64,000 nt of DNA from CATQHS01 sp965203375. GTDB lineage: Bacteria; Actinomycetota; Acidimicrobiia; Acidimicrobiales; Aldehydirespiratoraceae. Position numbers and translations under genes: made by a program. This document shows positions 48,992-59,059 of this stretch, piece by piece. The notes under the pieces are model-generated. The model was given only the letters and a program-made list of their open reading frames with translations. It searched no databases and was not told the origin of the DNA. Position 1 is the stretch's first letter; each line of letters opens with the position of its first letter. The stretch is from NCBI GenBank assembly GCA_965203375.1, contig OZ241886.1, positions 930,001 to 994,000 on the forward strand. Reading direction: 5' to 3'.

Positions 48992-50266
48992 ATGGCGGAT
49001 CTGCTCACACCATCCGGGTACATGCCTCGCATCGCGGACCGCGAGGTGGAGAGGGCGCTGAGCGCCTCACCCGCGGTGGTTATAGAGGGGCCGCGGGCTT
49101 GCGGCAAGACGTGGACCGGCCGGCGTCACTCCCGAAGCGAGGTTCCCTTCGACGCGGCGTTCGAAAACCGGCTGGCCGCGCAGATCGCGCCGCGGGAGCT
49201 GCTGGACGGGCCGGTGCCCCGGCTGCTGGACGAGTGGCAGCTCGCTCCGGGCGTGTGGGACGCCATGCGCCGGGCCTGCGACGACCGGGGCCGCAAAGGC
49301 CAGTTCATCCTGACCGGGTCGGCCGACCCGCCCGACGACGCCACCCGCCACAGCGGGGCGGGTCGAGTCGTCCGTGTGCGGATGCGGCCCATGAGCCTCT
49401 TCGAGAGCGGCGAGTCGAGCGGAAGCGTCTCGCTCCGCGGGCTGCTCGCCTCCGAGCCCGCCTCGGGGCCCGCACCCCCGCTGGAACTCTCCGACATCGC
49501 CGACCTGGCCTGCCGCGGCGGATGGCCGGGCCTGCTCGGCGACGAGCCCGCGGCCGCTCAGCTCCAGCTCCGGGAGTACTTGGACGAGATCAGCCGCACC
49601 GACATCTCCCGGGTCGACGGCATCGCCCGCGATCCGGCCGGGGTGCGCCGGCTGCTGGCCTCCGTCGGCCGCAACGTCGGCACGGAGGCGACCTTCAAGA
49701 CGCTCGGCGCCGACATCGGGGGCGCGCAGACGCTGCATCCCCAGACGGTGAAGAGCTACCTGGACGCGCTGGCTCGCCTGTTCGTGATCGAGGAGCTGCC
49801 CGCCTGGCGGCCCCATCTGAGGTCCCGGGCCGAGCTGCGCCGCGCCCCCAAGCGCTATTTCGCCGATCCGTCGCTGGCGGTCGCGGCGCTGAGGGCCAAC
49901 CCCGACCGGCTGATGGGCGAGCTGAGCTACTTCGGGCTGCTGTTCGAGTCGTTGGCGCTGCGCGACCTAGCCGTGTACGCCCGGGCCAACGACTGGGAGC
50001 TGTCCCACTACCGCGACAGCTCCGGCCTGGAGGTTGACGTGATCCTCACCAGCCTCGACTATCGCCGGTGGGCCGCGGTCGAGGTCAAGCTCGGCGGGGC
50101 CGAACCGGTAGAGCAGGCGGTGGAGTCCCTGCGCCGCCTGCGAGATCGCATAGACACGGCGCAGATGGGCGACCCGAGCAAGCTGATCGTCATCACCGCC
50201 GGCGGCCCCGCATTCGAGTACCCCGACGGCACGGCAGTAGTGCCCATCACCACCCTCGGCCCGTAG
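48992..50266 (+). CDS. AAA_14/DUF4143 ATP-binding protein
   Basis: 424 residues. An N-terminal AAA_14 domain has VVIEGPRACGKTWTGRRHS (Walker A) and LLDEWQLAPGVWDAMRRA (Walker B region); the C-terminal DUF4143 has SYFGLLFESLALRDLAVYAR and LSHYRDSSGLEVDVILTS ... AAVEVKLGG. The last part resembles a PD-(D/E)xK nuclease core (D-V-I, E-V-K). Such proteins are common, often mobile, and their role is unsettled. It is monocistronic with repeated sequences in its promoter region. Confidence 0.88.
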   Translation: MADLLTPSGYMPRIADREVERALSASPAVVIEGPRACGKTWTGRRHSRSEVPFDAAFENRLAAQIAPRELLDGPVPRLLDEWQLAPGVWDAMRRACDDRGRKGQFILTGSADPPDDATRHSGAGRVVRVRMRPMSLFESGESSGSVSLRGLLASEPASGPAPPLELSDIADLACRGGWPGLLGDEPAAAQLQLREYLDEISRTDISRVDGIARDPAGVRRLLASVGRNVGTEATFKTLGADIGGAQTLHPQTVKSYLDALARLFVIEELPAWRPHLRSRAELRRAPKRYFADPSLAVAALRANPDRLMGELSYFGLLFESLALRDLAVYARANDWELSHYRDSSGLEVDVILTSLDYRRWAAVEVKLGGAEPVEQAVESLRRLRDRIDTAQMGDPSKLIVITAGGPAFEYPDGTAVVPITTLGP

Positions 50267-50332
50267 TCCCCGACCCAAGGCCCGCCGCCGCGACCGCTAG
50301 GATGCAGTCTAAGGCCCCATCCAGGAGAAGCC

Positions 50333-50509
50333 GTGGCCCAGCCCGTCAAACCTGATACTCCTACCGAGACGCTGACGGTAGAAGATCTGAAAGCCAGCAT
50401 CGGCAAGGGGCCGCGCCTGGACTCCGGCGACATTGCCAACACCTACTACAGCGACGAAGAGTTCCTGAGCGCGCTCACGGCGAACCACGACGACTCTCCA
50501 GTTTCGTAA
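50333..50509 (+). CDS. Putative small antitoxin
   Basis: 58 residues from a GTG with AGGAG at 50322. The sequence LTVEDLKASIGKGPRLDSGD followed by NTYYSDEEFLSALTANHD is acidic and helical. It ends 11 bp before, or overlapping with, a RelE-like frame. Size, charge and order fit the antitoxin of a type II pair. It is not detectable as a known DNA-binding fold by eye. Confidence 0.5.
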   Translation: MAQPVKPDTPTETLTVEDLKASIGKGPRLDSGDIANTYYSDEEFLSALTANHDDSPVS

Positions 50510-50520
50510 GCGGCTCTGCC

Positions 50521-50823
50521 CTGCCCACTCACGACGAGACCACGGCGTTTCTGCGCGATCGCAGCAGGCTGACACCCCAGCAGCTTCACCGCTTCAGAGC
50601 GCGGCTGGCGGATTTCATCGCCGACTTAAGCCAGATGGAGGCAGGCCAGCGCACTTGGTTTCGCTCGGGGCTGCGTGTCAAAAAGCTTTCCGTCACCCCG
50701 GATGTCTATGAGATGTCCTGGGCCGCCGACGGGCGAGCGACCTTCGCCCTAGGCGATCCCATCGTGGAGGGCAAGCTACACATCGTCTGGCTGCGGATTG
50801 GCGGTCACGACATCCTGCCGTGA
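50521..50823 (+). CDS. Putative RelE/ParE-like toxin
   Basis: The frame mod-1 reads from about 50521 to 50823: a helical start (AFLRDRSRLTPQQLHRFRAR) then a beta-rich part (GLRVKKLSVTPDVYEMSWAA, ATFALGDPIVEGKLHIVWLR, IGGHDIL). The second part has the pattern of RelE-superfamily toxins (GLRVK ... W..DGRATF ... VWR..G.HDI). No ATG, GTG or TTG exists near the probable start; a CTG at 50521 would follow the antitoxin stop by 11 bp, while the first ATG (50635) would cut off the helical part. Coupled translation from the antitoxin gene is likely. Confidence 0.55.
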   Translation: MPTHDETTAFLRDRSRLTPQQLHRFRARLADFIADLSQMEAGQRTWFRSGLRVKKLSVTPDVYEMSWAADGRATFALGDPIVEGKLHIVWLRIGGHDILP

Positions 50824-50836
50824 CTCCTGAGAACAG

Positions 50837-52306
50837 CTAGGTCTTGGATTCGTCCCACAGGGAGTAGCCGTCGCGGCGGCGGGTTAGGTCTAACACCCCG
50901 GTCGTCGGGCTGACAGATCCGAGGTCGATCTCGGCAGGCTGGCGCAGCAGCGGCTCGTGGCGCTCCAAGCTCTGGCGGACGCGGTCCCGCAGCCGCTGGC
51001 GGGCGGAGTCTTGGGCCATGTCGATGAAGTCGATCACCACGATCCCGCCGAGGTTCAGCAGCCGCAGCGCCCGGGCCAGGGTGTCGGCCGCCTCCGAGTT
51101 GATCCTCAGCGCGAAGTCCTCGTCGGCCTCACCGTCGCGGCGGCGGGTCCCGGCGCTGTTCACGTCCACTGAGATCAACGCCTCGGTCTGCTCGATCACC
51201 AGGTTGGCGCCCGACGGGCACGGCGCCTTCACCGTCCGCTGGCCGAGTTTGTCGCGCATCTCGTCGAGAGGCGCCTCGATCTCTCGGCGGTCGTAGATGC
51301 TCTTGCGGGTGATCTTCAGCGAGGCCAGCGCGCCCGATCCGCTGCGGCTGCGCTGGGCCTTGAGGTCGGTGATGAACTTGCTGCGCCACCCGCCCACCAC
51401 CGTGACCGAGCAGAGACCGCTGGCGCGGTCCAAGGCGGACAACACCCCTTCGAGCGTCGCGTCGTGGACGCTGGCATGGGCGAGCCGGGCTGGCGCGGGG
51501 CTGCGGGGGTCTTCGAGGCAGCGCTCGAGTGTCCGCATCCGCTCCATGAGGTATCCGAAGTCCTTCTCGTACAGGGCCCGACTGGCCGTGCCGGCGCCGT
51601 CTCGCACCATCACGCCCCGGCCGGCGGCGGCGCAGCGCTGTTTCCAATTACGGCTGAGCAGGGCCGCGTCGGCGTCGTCGAGGTGCTGGTAGAGGTTCCC
51701 GGTGGCCATCACGTCGGGCCGGTCACGCAGCAGGGTGACGTAGCGGCCCCTCAGCCCGACCCGGTCGCTCACTTGGTAGCCCTTGGCCCTCCTCGGCAGC
51801 CCGGTCACCCGACAAAGGATGCGGTCGCCGGGCTCGCGGCCGGCGACCGTCCCCCCGTTGAGATCCAAGAAGGCCCTCGCGCCCTCCCCGATGTCCACGA
51901 ACAGCCCGGTGCCGCCGGGGTCCGGACCCACCACCTCGCCCAAGTACACGTCTTCATGGCGGGGGCTGTCGTCGATCCGGGCGTACTCCAGCAGTCCCCG
52001 CTCGTCGAGGATCAGGATCTCCGCCGCCCGGCGGCCCGGTTTGACGTAGAGCCGCATCGCCGGGCCGGGCCTGTGGGCGGCGCCCGGCCTCAGCGGCCCG
52101 ACCAACTCGGGCAGTGGGGCCGGACCGCCCCGGTCCGGTGAGCGCTTCTCCGGGGTGCCGGTCTCGGCGGGCTCGCGCTCGAAGACCAGGCTGCGGGCCT
52201 CCGGGGGGATCAGGCGCCTCTTCACGAAGACGGCCGCGGCTGCGGCGCCCAGGGCCGCGGCCAAGACGACGGCCGCCGTCACTAGGAGGATCGTGGTCAC
52301 GTCCAT
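50837..52306 (-). CDS. Ribonuclease E/G family protein with N-terminal membrane anchor
   Basis: 489 residues. A transmembrane helix (TTILLVTAAVVLAAALGAAA) leads the protein, which is not usual for RNase G. The S1-like region (GEVVGPDPGGTGLFVDIGEG) and the catalytic DNase I-like part with LISVDVNSAG and GGIVVIDFIDM (two metal-binding Asp) are intact. The Zn-link Cys pair and C-terminal scaffold of RNase E are absent. It likely cleaves single-stranded RNA at the membrane. It converges with the small toxin gene. Confidence 0.88.
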   Translation of the reverse strand: MDVTTILLVTAAVVLAAALGAAAAAVFVKRRLIPPEARSLVFEREPAETGTPEKRSPDRGGPAPLPELVGPLRPGAAHRPGPAMRLYVKPGRRAAEILILDERGLLEYARIDDSPRHEDVYLGEVVGPDPGGTGLFVDIGEGARAFLDLNGGTVAGREPGDRILCRVTGLPRRAKGYQVSDRVGLRGRYVTLLRDRPDVMATGNLYQHLDDADAALLSRNWKQRCAAAGRGVMVRDGAGTASRALYEKDFGYLMERMRTLERCLEDPRSPAPARLAHASVHDATLEGVLSALDRASGLCSVTVVGGWRSKFITDLKAQRSRSGSGALASLKITRKSIYDRREIEAPLDEMRDKLGQRTVKAPCPSGANLVIEQTEALISVDVNSAGTRRRDGEADEDFALRINSEAADTLARALRLLNLGGIVVIDFIDMAQDSARQRLRDRVRQSLERHEPLLRQPAEIDLGSVSPTTGVLDLTRRRDGYSLWDESKT

Positions 52307-52509
52307 GGGCCGCCCCTGCCGGCGGTGGTGTTCGATGCCATGGCAGCGAACCTAACCAGGGGGTGTGACAGCCGCCCGTGCCGTCGAGCGGACCCTCCCA
52401 GGCCAAGCCCGCCTCGCCGCTTCCGGGGAGAACTGCTGCGGTCGCTCCAGGCCAGCCTTTGACGGCTCTTCCAACTGATCGTCGGGAGCGCCCCGACATG
52501 TGTGAAGGG

Positions 52510-54153
<1,644 letters not shown>

Positions 54154-54175
54154 GACGGCGAGCCCGGCCGCTCGC

Positions 54176-54670
54176 TCAGCCCCCGGCCGGGGTGCCGGCG
54201 TAGGGGGCCGGGTCGCCCTGGTCGGGGATGACCGGGCGGCTCCATCGGGTGAGATCGGAGATCGACTCGGCCACCGTCCGCCACTCGTCGGGGTCCCAGC
54301 CCTGGGCCTGGGCCGCCACCGACCCGTCCTGGCGGATGAGGCAGAAGGCGGGCAGCTTGTCGATCCCGAAGGCGGCCGCCGCCCGGCGGTCGGGGTCGGC
54401 GAAGGTCAGCATCTCGTCGGCGTAGGGGCCCAGGAACCGGCGGGCGTCGTCGGTGCCGCAGGCGACCACCCAGCAGATCCGGCATCCGGCGCCGCGGTAG
54501 TTGAGGAGGATGCGGCGGGCCGTGTCGAGTATCCAGGCGCTCTCGGCGGTGTAGGGGTCGAGGATCACCGGGGCCAGGGGGAAGGTGGTGAGCCAGTCGT
54601 CCAGCGGGCGGGGCTGGGCGTCGAGGGCGGCTAGGTCCAAGCCGGCGGAGACGGTGGTCACGACCGTCAA
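54176..54670 (-). CDS. Thioredoxin-like protein
   Basis: 164 residues from a TTG at 54670 or a GTG at 54661. The region RILLNYRGAGCRICWVVACG contains a C-x-x-C (CRIC) at a thioredoxin-like place, followed by ADEMLTFADPDRRAAAAFGI and LPAFCLIRQDGSVAAQAQGW, where the cis-Pro element (LPAF) and the last strands fit the fold. The likely role is thiol redox, perhaps with fumarase, whose start is 22 bp downstream. The exact family is not named. Confidence 0.65.
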   Translation of the reverse strand: MTVVTTVSAGLDLAALDAQPRPLDDWLTTFPLAPVILDPYTAESAWILDTARRILLNYRGAGCRICWVVACGTDDARRFLGPYADEMLTFADPDRRAAAAFGIDKLPAFCLIRQDGSVAAQAQGWDPDEWRTVAESISDLTRWSRPVIPDQGDPAPYAGTPAGG

Positions 54671-54786
54671 GCTAGCGCGGCCACCGCCCGGGCCACGGCC
54701 AGACTCGACCCCGCGGCGGCCCGGCAGTGGAGCAGACCCCGTCGAAAGGGGCGGCCGACGGCCCCGGATCGGCCTACCATCCCGGC

Positions 54787-55647
54787 GTGCATCCCATGGA
54801 GCGGCTGAGGTACGTGGCTAGGGCGGGCGACGTGCCGGTGGTGCCGCTGGTGCGCGAGTCGGCCGCCGCGCTGGTCACCATGGCCGACGACCCCATGGGC
54901 CTGCTCACCTCGTGCCGGCGGCTGGTGGACCGTCGGCCCGGATGCGCCCCCCTGGTGTGGCTGGCGGCCCGGATGCTCACCGGCGCCGACCCTCGTTCGG
55001 AGGCCCGGGACGCGGTGGCCGAGATCGAGGCCGACCCCACCAGCCACGAACTCGACCACGGTCTGGGCCACGGATGGACCGTGGCCGCGCCGGGCGACTC
55101 CGACATCGTCGGCCCGGTGCTGCGCTCCCGCCCCGACCTGCAGATCGTGCCCGCGGACGCCGCCGGGTTAGGGCCGGGTGTAGCTGCCGATGATCTCGAT
55201 GGGTTGGGGCCGGGTGCCGATGATTCCGGCGGGCTGGATGCCGCTGTCGGTGATTCCGACGGGTACCCACTAAGCGACGCCGCGGCTGATACCGACCGGC
55301 TAGCGGCGAACGCGGACGCCGCCGATGTGGTGGTGCTGGAGAGCGACTGCGTCGGTCCGACCGCCGCGCTGGTGCCGCCCGGCGCGGTCGAGGCGGCCGA
55401 CCGGGCCCGGGCCTCGGCCGTGCCGGTGTGGCTGGTTGCCGGCGTCGGGCGGGTCCTGCCCGAGCGCATGTGGGACCTGGCGACGGCTGGCCTCGGCGAC
55501 GACGGGCCGGCCAGCGGTGGCTGCGAGTTCCTCGACTTGGACCGTTTGGTCACCTGGGTGGTCACCCCAGTGGGGCTGCGGTCCCCGGATCGGGCTCGAT
55601 CCCGGATCGACTGCCCAACCGCCCCCGAACTGTTCCGCACCGGCTAA
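54787..55647 (+). CDS. Conserved actinobacterial hypothetical protein (eIF2B-like fold suspected)
   Basis: About 286 residues from a GTG at 54787 (or ATG 54796); the frame is open back to 54727. The start MERLRYVARAGDVPVVPLVR is followed by LTSCRRLVDRRPGCAPLVWL, and a second domain with ADVVVLESDCVGPTAALVPP and VPVWLVAGVGRVLPERMWDL, which recalls the C-terminal part of initiation factor 2B-like proteins. A repetitive insertion (GLGPG.ADD, GGLDAAVGDSDG) lies around 140-185. Role unknown. Confidence 0.6.
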   Translation: MHPMERLRYVARAGDVPVVPLVRESAAALVTMADDPMGLLTSCRRLVDRRPGCAPLVWLAARMLTGADPRSEARDAVAEIEADPTSHELDHGLGHGWTVAAPGDSDIVGPVLRSRPDLQIVPADAAGLGPGVAADDLDGLGPGADDSGGLDAAVGDSDGYPLSDAAADTDRLAANADAADVVVLESDCVGPTAALVPPGAVEAADRARASAVPVWLVAGVGRVLPERMWDLATAGLGDDGPASGGCEFLDLDRLVTWVVTPVGLRSPDRARSRIDCPTAPELFRTG

Positions 55648-55723
55648 CCCGCCCCTCTATCTCCCCTCCCTATCTGCCTCCCGATCTCCCTACCCGGTTT
55701 CCGAGCAAGGCCTACCCCCCGGT

Positions 55724-55771
55724 TTTTCTGAGCAAAAAATGTCGCTATACGCCAATTTTTTGCTCAGAAAA
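55724..55771. terminator. Perfect 16-bp inverted repeat, AT-rich
   Basis: ttttctgagcaaaaaa (55724-55739) and ttttttgctcagaaaa (55756-55771) flank a 16-bp spacer. It lies between the eIF2B-like gene and the MNT-HEPN gene. The arms could be a terminator for either strand, or an element end; the word gagcaaaa recurs at 55803. It stands out in GC-rich surroundings. Confidence 0.6.
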
Positions 55772-55848
55772 CCATGAAGAAGGCAGGAAAGATTGAAAGA
55801 TTGAGCAAAAGTGGTGGCGAGTTGCGGTGCCTGCCTTAGGCTGTGGGC

Positions 55849-56808
55849 GTGTCCGCCGTCGTAGTCGCCGCATCGGGTCCCGACCTCCGAGACGCCGAGG
55901 TCGCGGCGGCGGCCGTCAGCGCGGCTCGGGCCGATGTGACGAAGGTCATGCTGTTCGGGTCGGTGGCCCGAGGCCAGGCCGCCGCCTACAGCGACATCGA
56001 CTTGGTGGTGCTGATCGACGACTTGGGCGACTACCGGAGCCGGAACGAGATCAAGGACCAACTCACCGACGCGGCCGAGGCTGCCGTCGAACATCCGGTA
56101 CACGTCCATCTCTCCGATCTCCCCGAATGGAGGACCCGCACCGAGAAGGTGTCGGCCTCGTTCGAGGCCAGCCTCACCGGCCAACTGCTTCCCCTGCTGA
56201 ACCGCGAGCCGCGGCGCCCGCCGGACTGGGGGAAACCGATGACGATGCCCGACAACAACCTCGCCGAAGCCGCCAACCCGCACCGGGATATGGCCAGGCA
56301 TCTGCGGAAGCTGGTCGACGCCATGACGGCCGACGAGGCGGAGAGGCAGGCCCGGGACCCCGACGTGCGCAATGAGTACCTGAAGGACCGGCGCATGACC
56401 GCGTGCGGCCACGCCGCCGACACCATCGAGCTGGCCGTCAAGACGGTGATCGCTCTGTTGGGGTCTTCTCCTTTGCGAAAGCACAACCTGAGGGCACTGC
56501 TGGGACAGGTGCGATCCGAAGCACGCCGTCGCGAGCTGGCGGAGATCGTGGAGGCAGCGGGGCTCGGCGCGAAGGATGCGCTGGCCTGGCATGTGCGGTC
56601 CGCCTACACGACGGATCAGGGCGAACAGTGGCGCAAAGCCGAAGCGGATCTGGCGGGCATGGTGCAATTGGCCTGCGACGCGGCTCTCTACGCGGACGCG
56701 GCTTTCCTCGCCGAAGGCGGCGACCCGGTGCCGTCTCGGATGGTCCACGAGCAAATCGCCCGGCTGCGACGCCACGCCCCGGGATTCACCGGCGCGCCCC
56801 TCCGCTAA
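55849..56808 (+). CDS. Fused MNT nucleotidyltransferase-HEPN domain protein
   Basis: 319 residues from a GTG at 55849 (another GTG at 55843). The N-terminal MNT domain has VMLFGSVARGQAAAYSDIDL, the G-S-x10-D-x-D nucleotidyltransferase motif. The C-terminal HEPN domain holds RMTACGHAADTIELAVKTVI, with an R-x5-H that fits the HEPN RNase motif (R-x4-6-H). MNT and HEPN are usually two genes of a toxin-antitoxin pair in which MNT AMPylates HEPN; here they are one chain. Whether the toxin activity persists in the fusion is unknown. A strong inverted repeat lies upstream. Confidence 0.8.
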   Translation: MSAVVVAASGPDLRDAEVAAAAVSAARADVTKVMLFGSVARGQAAAYSDIDLVVLIDDLGDYRSRNEIKDQLTDAAEAAVEHPVHVHLSDLPEWRTRTEKVSASFEASLTGQLLPLLNREPRRPPDWGKPMTMPDNNLAEAANPHRDMARHLRKLVDAMTADEAERQARDPDVRNEYLKDRRMTACGHAADTIELAVKTVIALLGSSPLRKHNLRALLGQVRSEARRRELAEIVEAAGLGAKDALAWHVRSAYTTDQGEQWRKAEADLAGMVQLACDAALYADAAFLAEGGDPVPSRMVHEQIARLRRHAPGFTGAPLR

Positions 56809-56830
56809 GTGGTCAGGGCCACTGTCCGTA

Positions 56831-56910
56831 GGCGGTAGGGCCCTCACCGTCCACTCAGGCGATCAGACCACCATCCGCTGGGCGGCCAGGGCCTCACCAG
56901 TCGCTCAGGC
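56831..56910. repeat. 50-bp-period repeat of the selenoprotein gene 3' end
   Basis: 56831-56860 and 56881-56910 match at 22 of 30 bases, both ending ctcaggc, which on the minus strand is the stop context of the UGSC gene. It is another partial copy of a gene end. Confidence 0.5.
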
Positions 56911-57417
56911 GGTGAGGGCCTTTACCAGGGACTCGAAGGCGGCGTCGGCTATGACGACCATCTCGGCGTCGGTGCGGTCTTGGATGGGGTGCTCGGTGAA
57001 CACCGAGGCCGGGTCGAACCCGAGGGCCTCGGCCTGGGCGGCCGCGGCTGTGACGAACTCGGCCGAGGCCACGAACACCGAGGGCACGCCTTGGTGCTCC
57101 AGTTCGCTGATGTCGTGCACACTGCACGACGTGCATGAGCCTCAATCGGCCAGGGCCTCAATCACCGCGTCGCAGCGGGAGGCGATCTCGCGGCGCAGGT
57201 CGGCGGGGGCGGGCTTGGCGAAGGTCGGCTTGGCGTAGCGGGCCACCTCAGCGCCCGCGCCGGCCAGGCGCTCGGCCACCCGGTCCAGGAACACGTCGCC
57301 CCGGGGCTTGGAGATGTCGAGCAGGCCCACGCTCAGGCCGTCCAGCGCCCCAGGCCTCGGCACCCGCTCCCGCCGGGCCGGGCGCCGCTCGGCGGTGGGG
57401 TCCAACACGACGGTCAT
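56905..57417 (-). CDS. UGSC-type selenoprotein (in-frame UGA read as selenocysteine)
   Basis: 170 residues with selenocysteine at position 92, encoded by the TGA at 57142-57144. The first part (MTVVLDPTAERRP ... DGLSVGLLDISKPRGDVFLD ... AERLAGAGAEVARYAKPTFA) runs without pause into U-G-S-C-T-S-C-S after the TGA, then HQGVPSVFVASAEFVTAAAA ends the domain. This U/C-GSC signature defines a family I know as UGSC (seleno)protein. A hairpin starting 11 nt after the UGA fits a bacterial SECIS. Without readthrough the C-terminal half would have no start site. The redox motif U-G-S-C suggests thiol chemistry. It belongs with the thioredoxin-fused gene upstream. Confidence 0.85.
57112..57130 (-). promoter_or_regulatory. 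Bacterial SECIS-like hairpin
   Basis: On the minus strand GTCGTGCA pairs perfectly with TGCACGAC around a GTG loop. The stem begins 11 nt after the UGA (57142-57144), with GU in the apical loop. That position and loop fit bacterial selenocysteine insertion elements. Confidence 0.75.
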
Positions 57418-57544
57418 GGGCGCGGCTCCAGTTCGGGCTGTCGGCGCCCGCGAGGCCGATCCCGGCGGTGCGGGTCCAATACGTCCCGGCGGTGCCGGTC
57501 CAAAGCGATGGTCATGGGCGCAGCGCCCGCGGCTTGCAGTCTCA

Positions 57545-58996
57545 TTAGATGACCTCCCGGGTCACGGGGTCGCTTCCGGCTGGGCCGTTGAGCCAGCCCC
57601 CGATGATGGCAGAGAACAGCCCGGCCGGCCCGCCCGCCCGGACGACGAGCAGCCCGCCGGGGCGGAACTTGGGAAGCTGGCGGCCCGCGGCCTCCGGCGG
57701 CACTCCGGCCGAGATCCCGCCCGCGCCCCGGACGATCTCGTCGGCGTCGATCAGCAGCTCCCGGTCGAGTGCGGCCATCAGGCGGTCCCGGCTCCAGCCC
57801 GCCTCGACGAAGCGGGCGGAGTGCTCGGGCGACAGCACCACCATCCCGTCCATGCGCAGCACGGCCCGGGGCGACACCGAGGCCCGCAGGGCCTGGGCCA
57901 GGTGCCGCACCAGCGACTCGGGGGTGCGCGACAGCTCGTCGGCGAACAGGCGGGGGGCCTCGCCGCAGAAGGCGGTGACCGCCGACTGGTCGGCCCCGAA
58001 TCCCCGGACCTGGGCCAGCGACGGCCACGACGGGTCGGTCTCGTCCTCGGCGAAGCAGAACCCGACCTTGGCCGGGGAGCCCAGCGTGGCCCGGTCCACG
58101 CCGCCGGGGCGCCCGCCCCCGACATTGCGGACCACCAACTGCAGCGCCCGGCCGATGGTGGAGTTGGCCCGGTTGCCCTGGCCCAGCGCGTTGACGCCGC
58201 TGTTCATGCCGATGCGGGCCGCCGCCGGGCCGTTCACCACCAGGATGGGGGCCACGCTCATGGTGGTGGCCAGCACACCGTGCATGTTGAACTCGTCGGT
58301 GCAAACCGCCTCCACCGCGGCGATCACCACCGGCAGATGCTCGGGCCGGCAGCCGGCCATCACCGCGTTCACGGCCACCTTCTCCACCGAGCACTCCGCC
58401 AGGTCGGGGGGCACGACGGCCACCGTCTCGTGCGGGTCCCGGGCGGTTCCCTCGAGCATGCGCAGCACCCGGGCCTCGGTGGGCGGCACCACGGGCAGGC
58501 CGTCGGACCAGCCCCGGTCCCACATGTCCTCCCACTCGTCGGACAGGGCGGCGATCTCCACCCGGCGGCTCCGCAGCGCCGAGCCCCCGAAGCGGACGGC
58601 CAGCTCGTCGGCCAGGGCCGGATCGGCGCTCAAAGACCCACAGCCGGGCCGGTGGTCGGGGAGGTCCGGCCCCAGCCCGGCCACGCCGGCCACCCTCTCC
58701 CATTCGGGGCGGGACCAGCCCTGGGTGCGCTCGGCCTCAGCCCCGCCGGCCACACGGATCAGGGTCGGCACCGTCTCGACGCCGTGATGCCACGACAGGG
58801 CCAGGTCGGCGTCGTGGACCACCCAGTCGGCGGCGGCGGGGAAGCCGGGATCGTCTTGGGTGATCACCGTCAGCCCGGCCCGCTCCCGGAGGTCGGCCAG
58901 CACCGGCGCCACCAGCCCGCAGGTGGGGCAGTCCCGCTTCACCACCGCCACCAACCCCTCAGGCAGCGGAGGCATCACGCGGTCCATCGCCCCCAT
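57545..58996 (-). CDS. Thioredoxin-domain fusion protein paired with the selenoprotein
   Basis: 483 residues from the ATG at 58996 (an ATG three codons in is also possible). The first 85 residues are a thioredoxin-like domain with CPTC (VAVVKRDCPTCGLVAPVLAD) and a cis-Pro loop (VETVPTLIRV). The remaining 350 residues form a large domain with WEDMWDRGWSDGLPVVPPTE, VEKVAVNAVMAGCRPEHLPV, NGPAAARIGMNSGVNALGQG and VGFCFAEDETDPSWPSL. I have seen this domain beside UGSC proteins but it has no known activity. A 43-codon frame (57414-57545) separates it from the selenoprotein gene and overlaps both; it may be a leader or a remnant. The two genes look like one operon. Confidence 0.78.
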   Translation of the reverse strand: MGAMDRVMPPLPEGLVAVVKRDCPTCGLVAPVLADLRERAGLTVITQDDPGFPAAADWVVHDADLALSWHHGVETVPTLIRVAGGAEAERTQGWSRPEWERVAGVAGLGPDLPDHRPGCGSLSADPALADELAVRFGGSALRSRRVEIAALSDEWEDMWDRGWSDGLPVVPPTEARVLRMLEGTARDPHETVAVVPPDLAECSVEKVAVNAVMAGCRPEHLPVVIAAVEAVCTDEFNMHGVLATTMSVAPILVVNGPAAARIGMNSGVNALGQGNRANSTIGRALQLVVRNVGGGRPGGVDRATLGSPAKVGFCFAEDETDPSWPSLAQVRGFGADQSAVTAFCGEAPRLFADELSRTPESLVRHLAQALRASVSPRAVLRMDGMVVLSPEHSARFVEAGWSRDRLMAALDRELLIDADEIVRGAGGISAGVPPEAAGRQLPKFRPGGLLVVRAGGPAGLFSAIIGGWLNGPAGSDPVTREVI

Positions 58997-59059
58997 TATC
59001 CCCGCCCGCCGCCGCTCCCCGCCACCGACCCACTTGGCGGACGATTAGGATTCGGGGGC

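Noticed and set aside
57142..57417. Treating the selenoprotein gene as two separate small genes or a nonsense pseudogene
   Set aside because: The second half has no start site, the residues after the TGA are G-S-C-T-S-C as in UGSC proteins, and a SECIS-like hairpin is in place.
57308..59059. Upstream extension of the flavin reductase frame to 757 codons
   Set aside because: The extension overlaps the thioredoxin-fusion and selenoprotein genes and is low-complexity; the family start fits the GTG at 59060.
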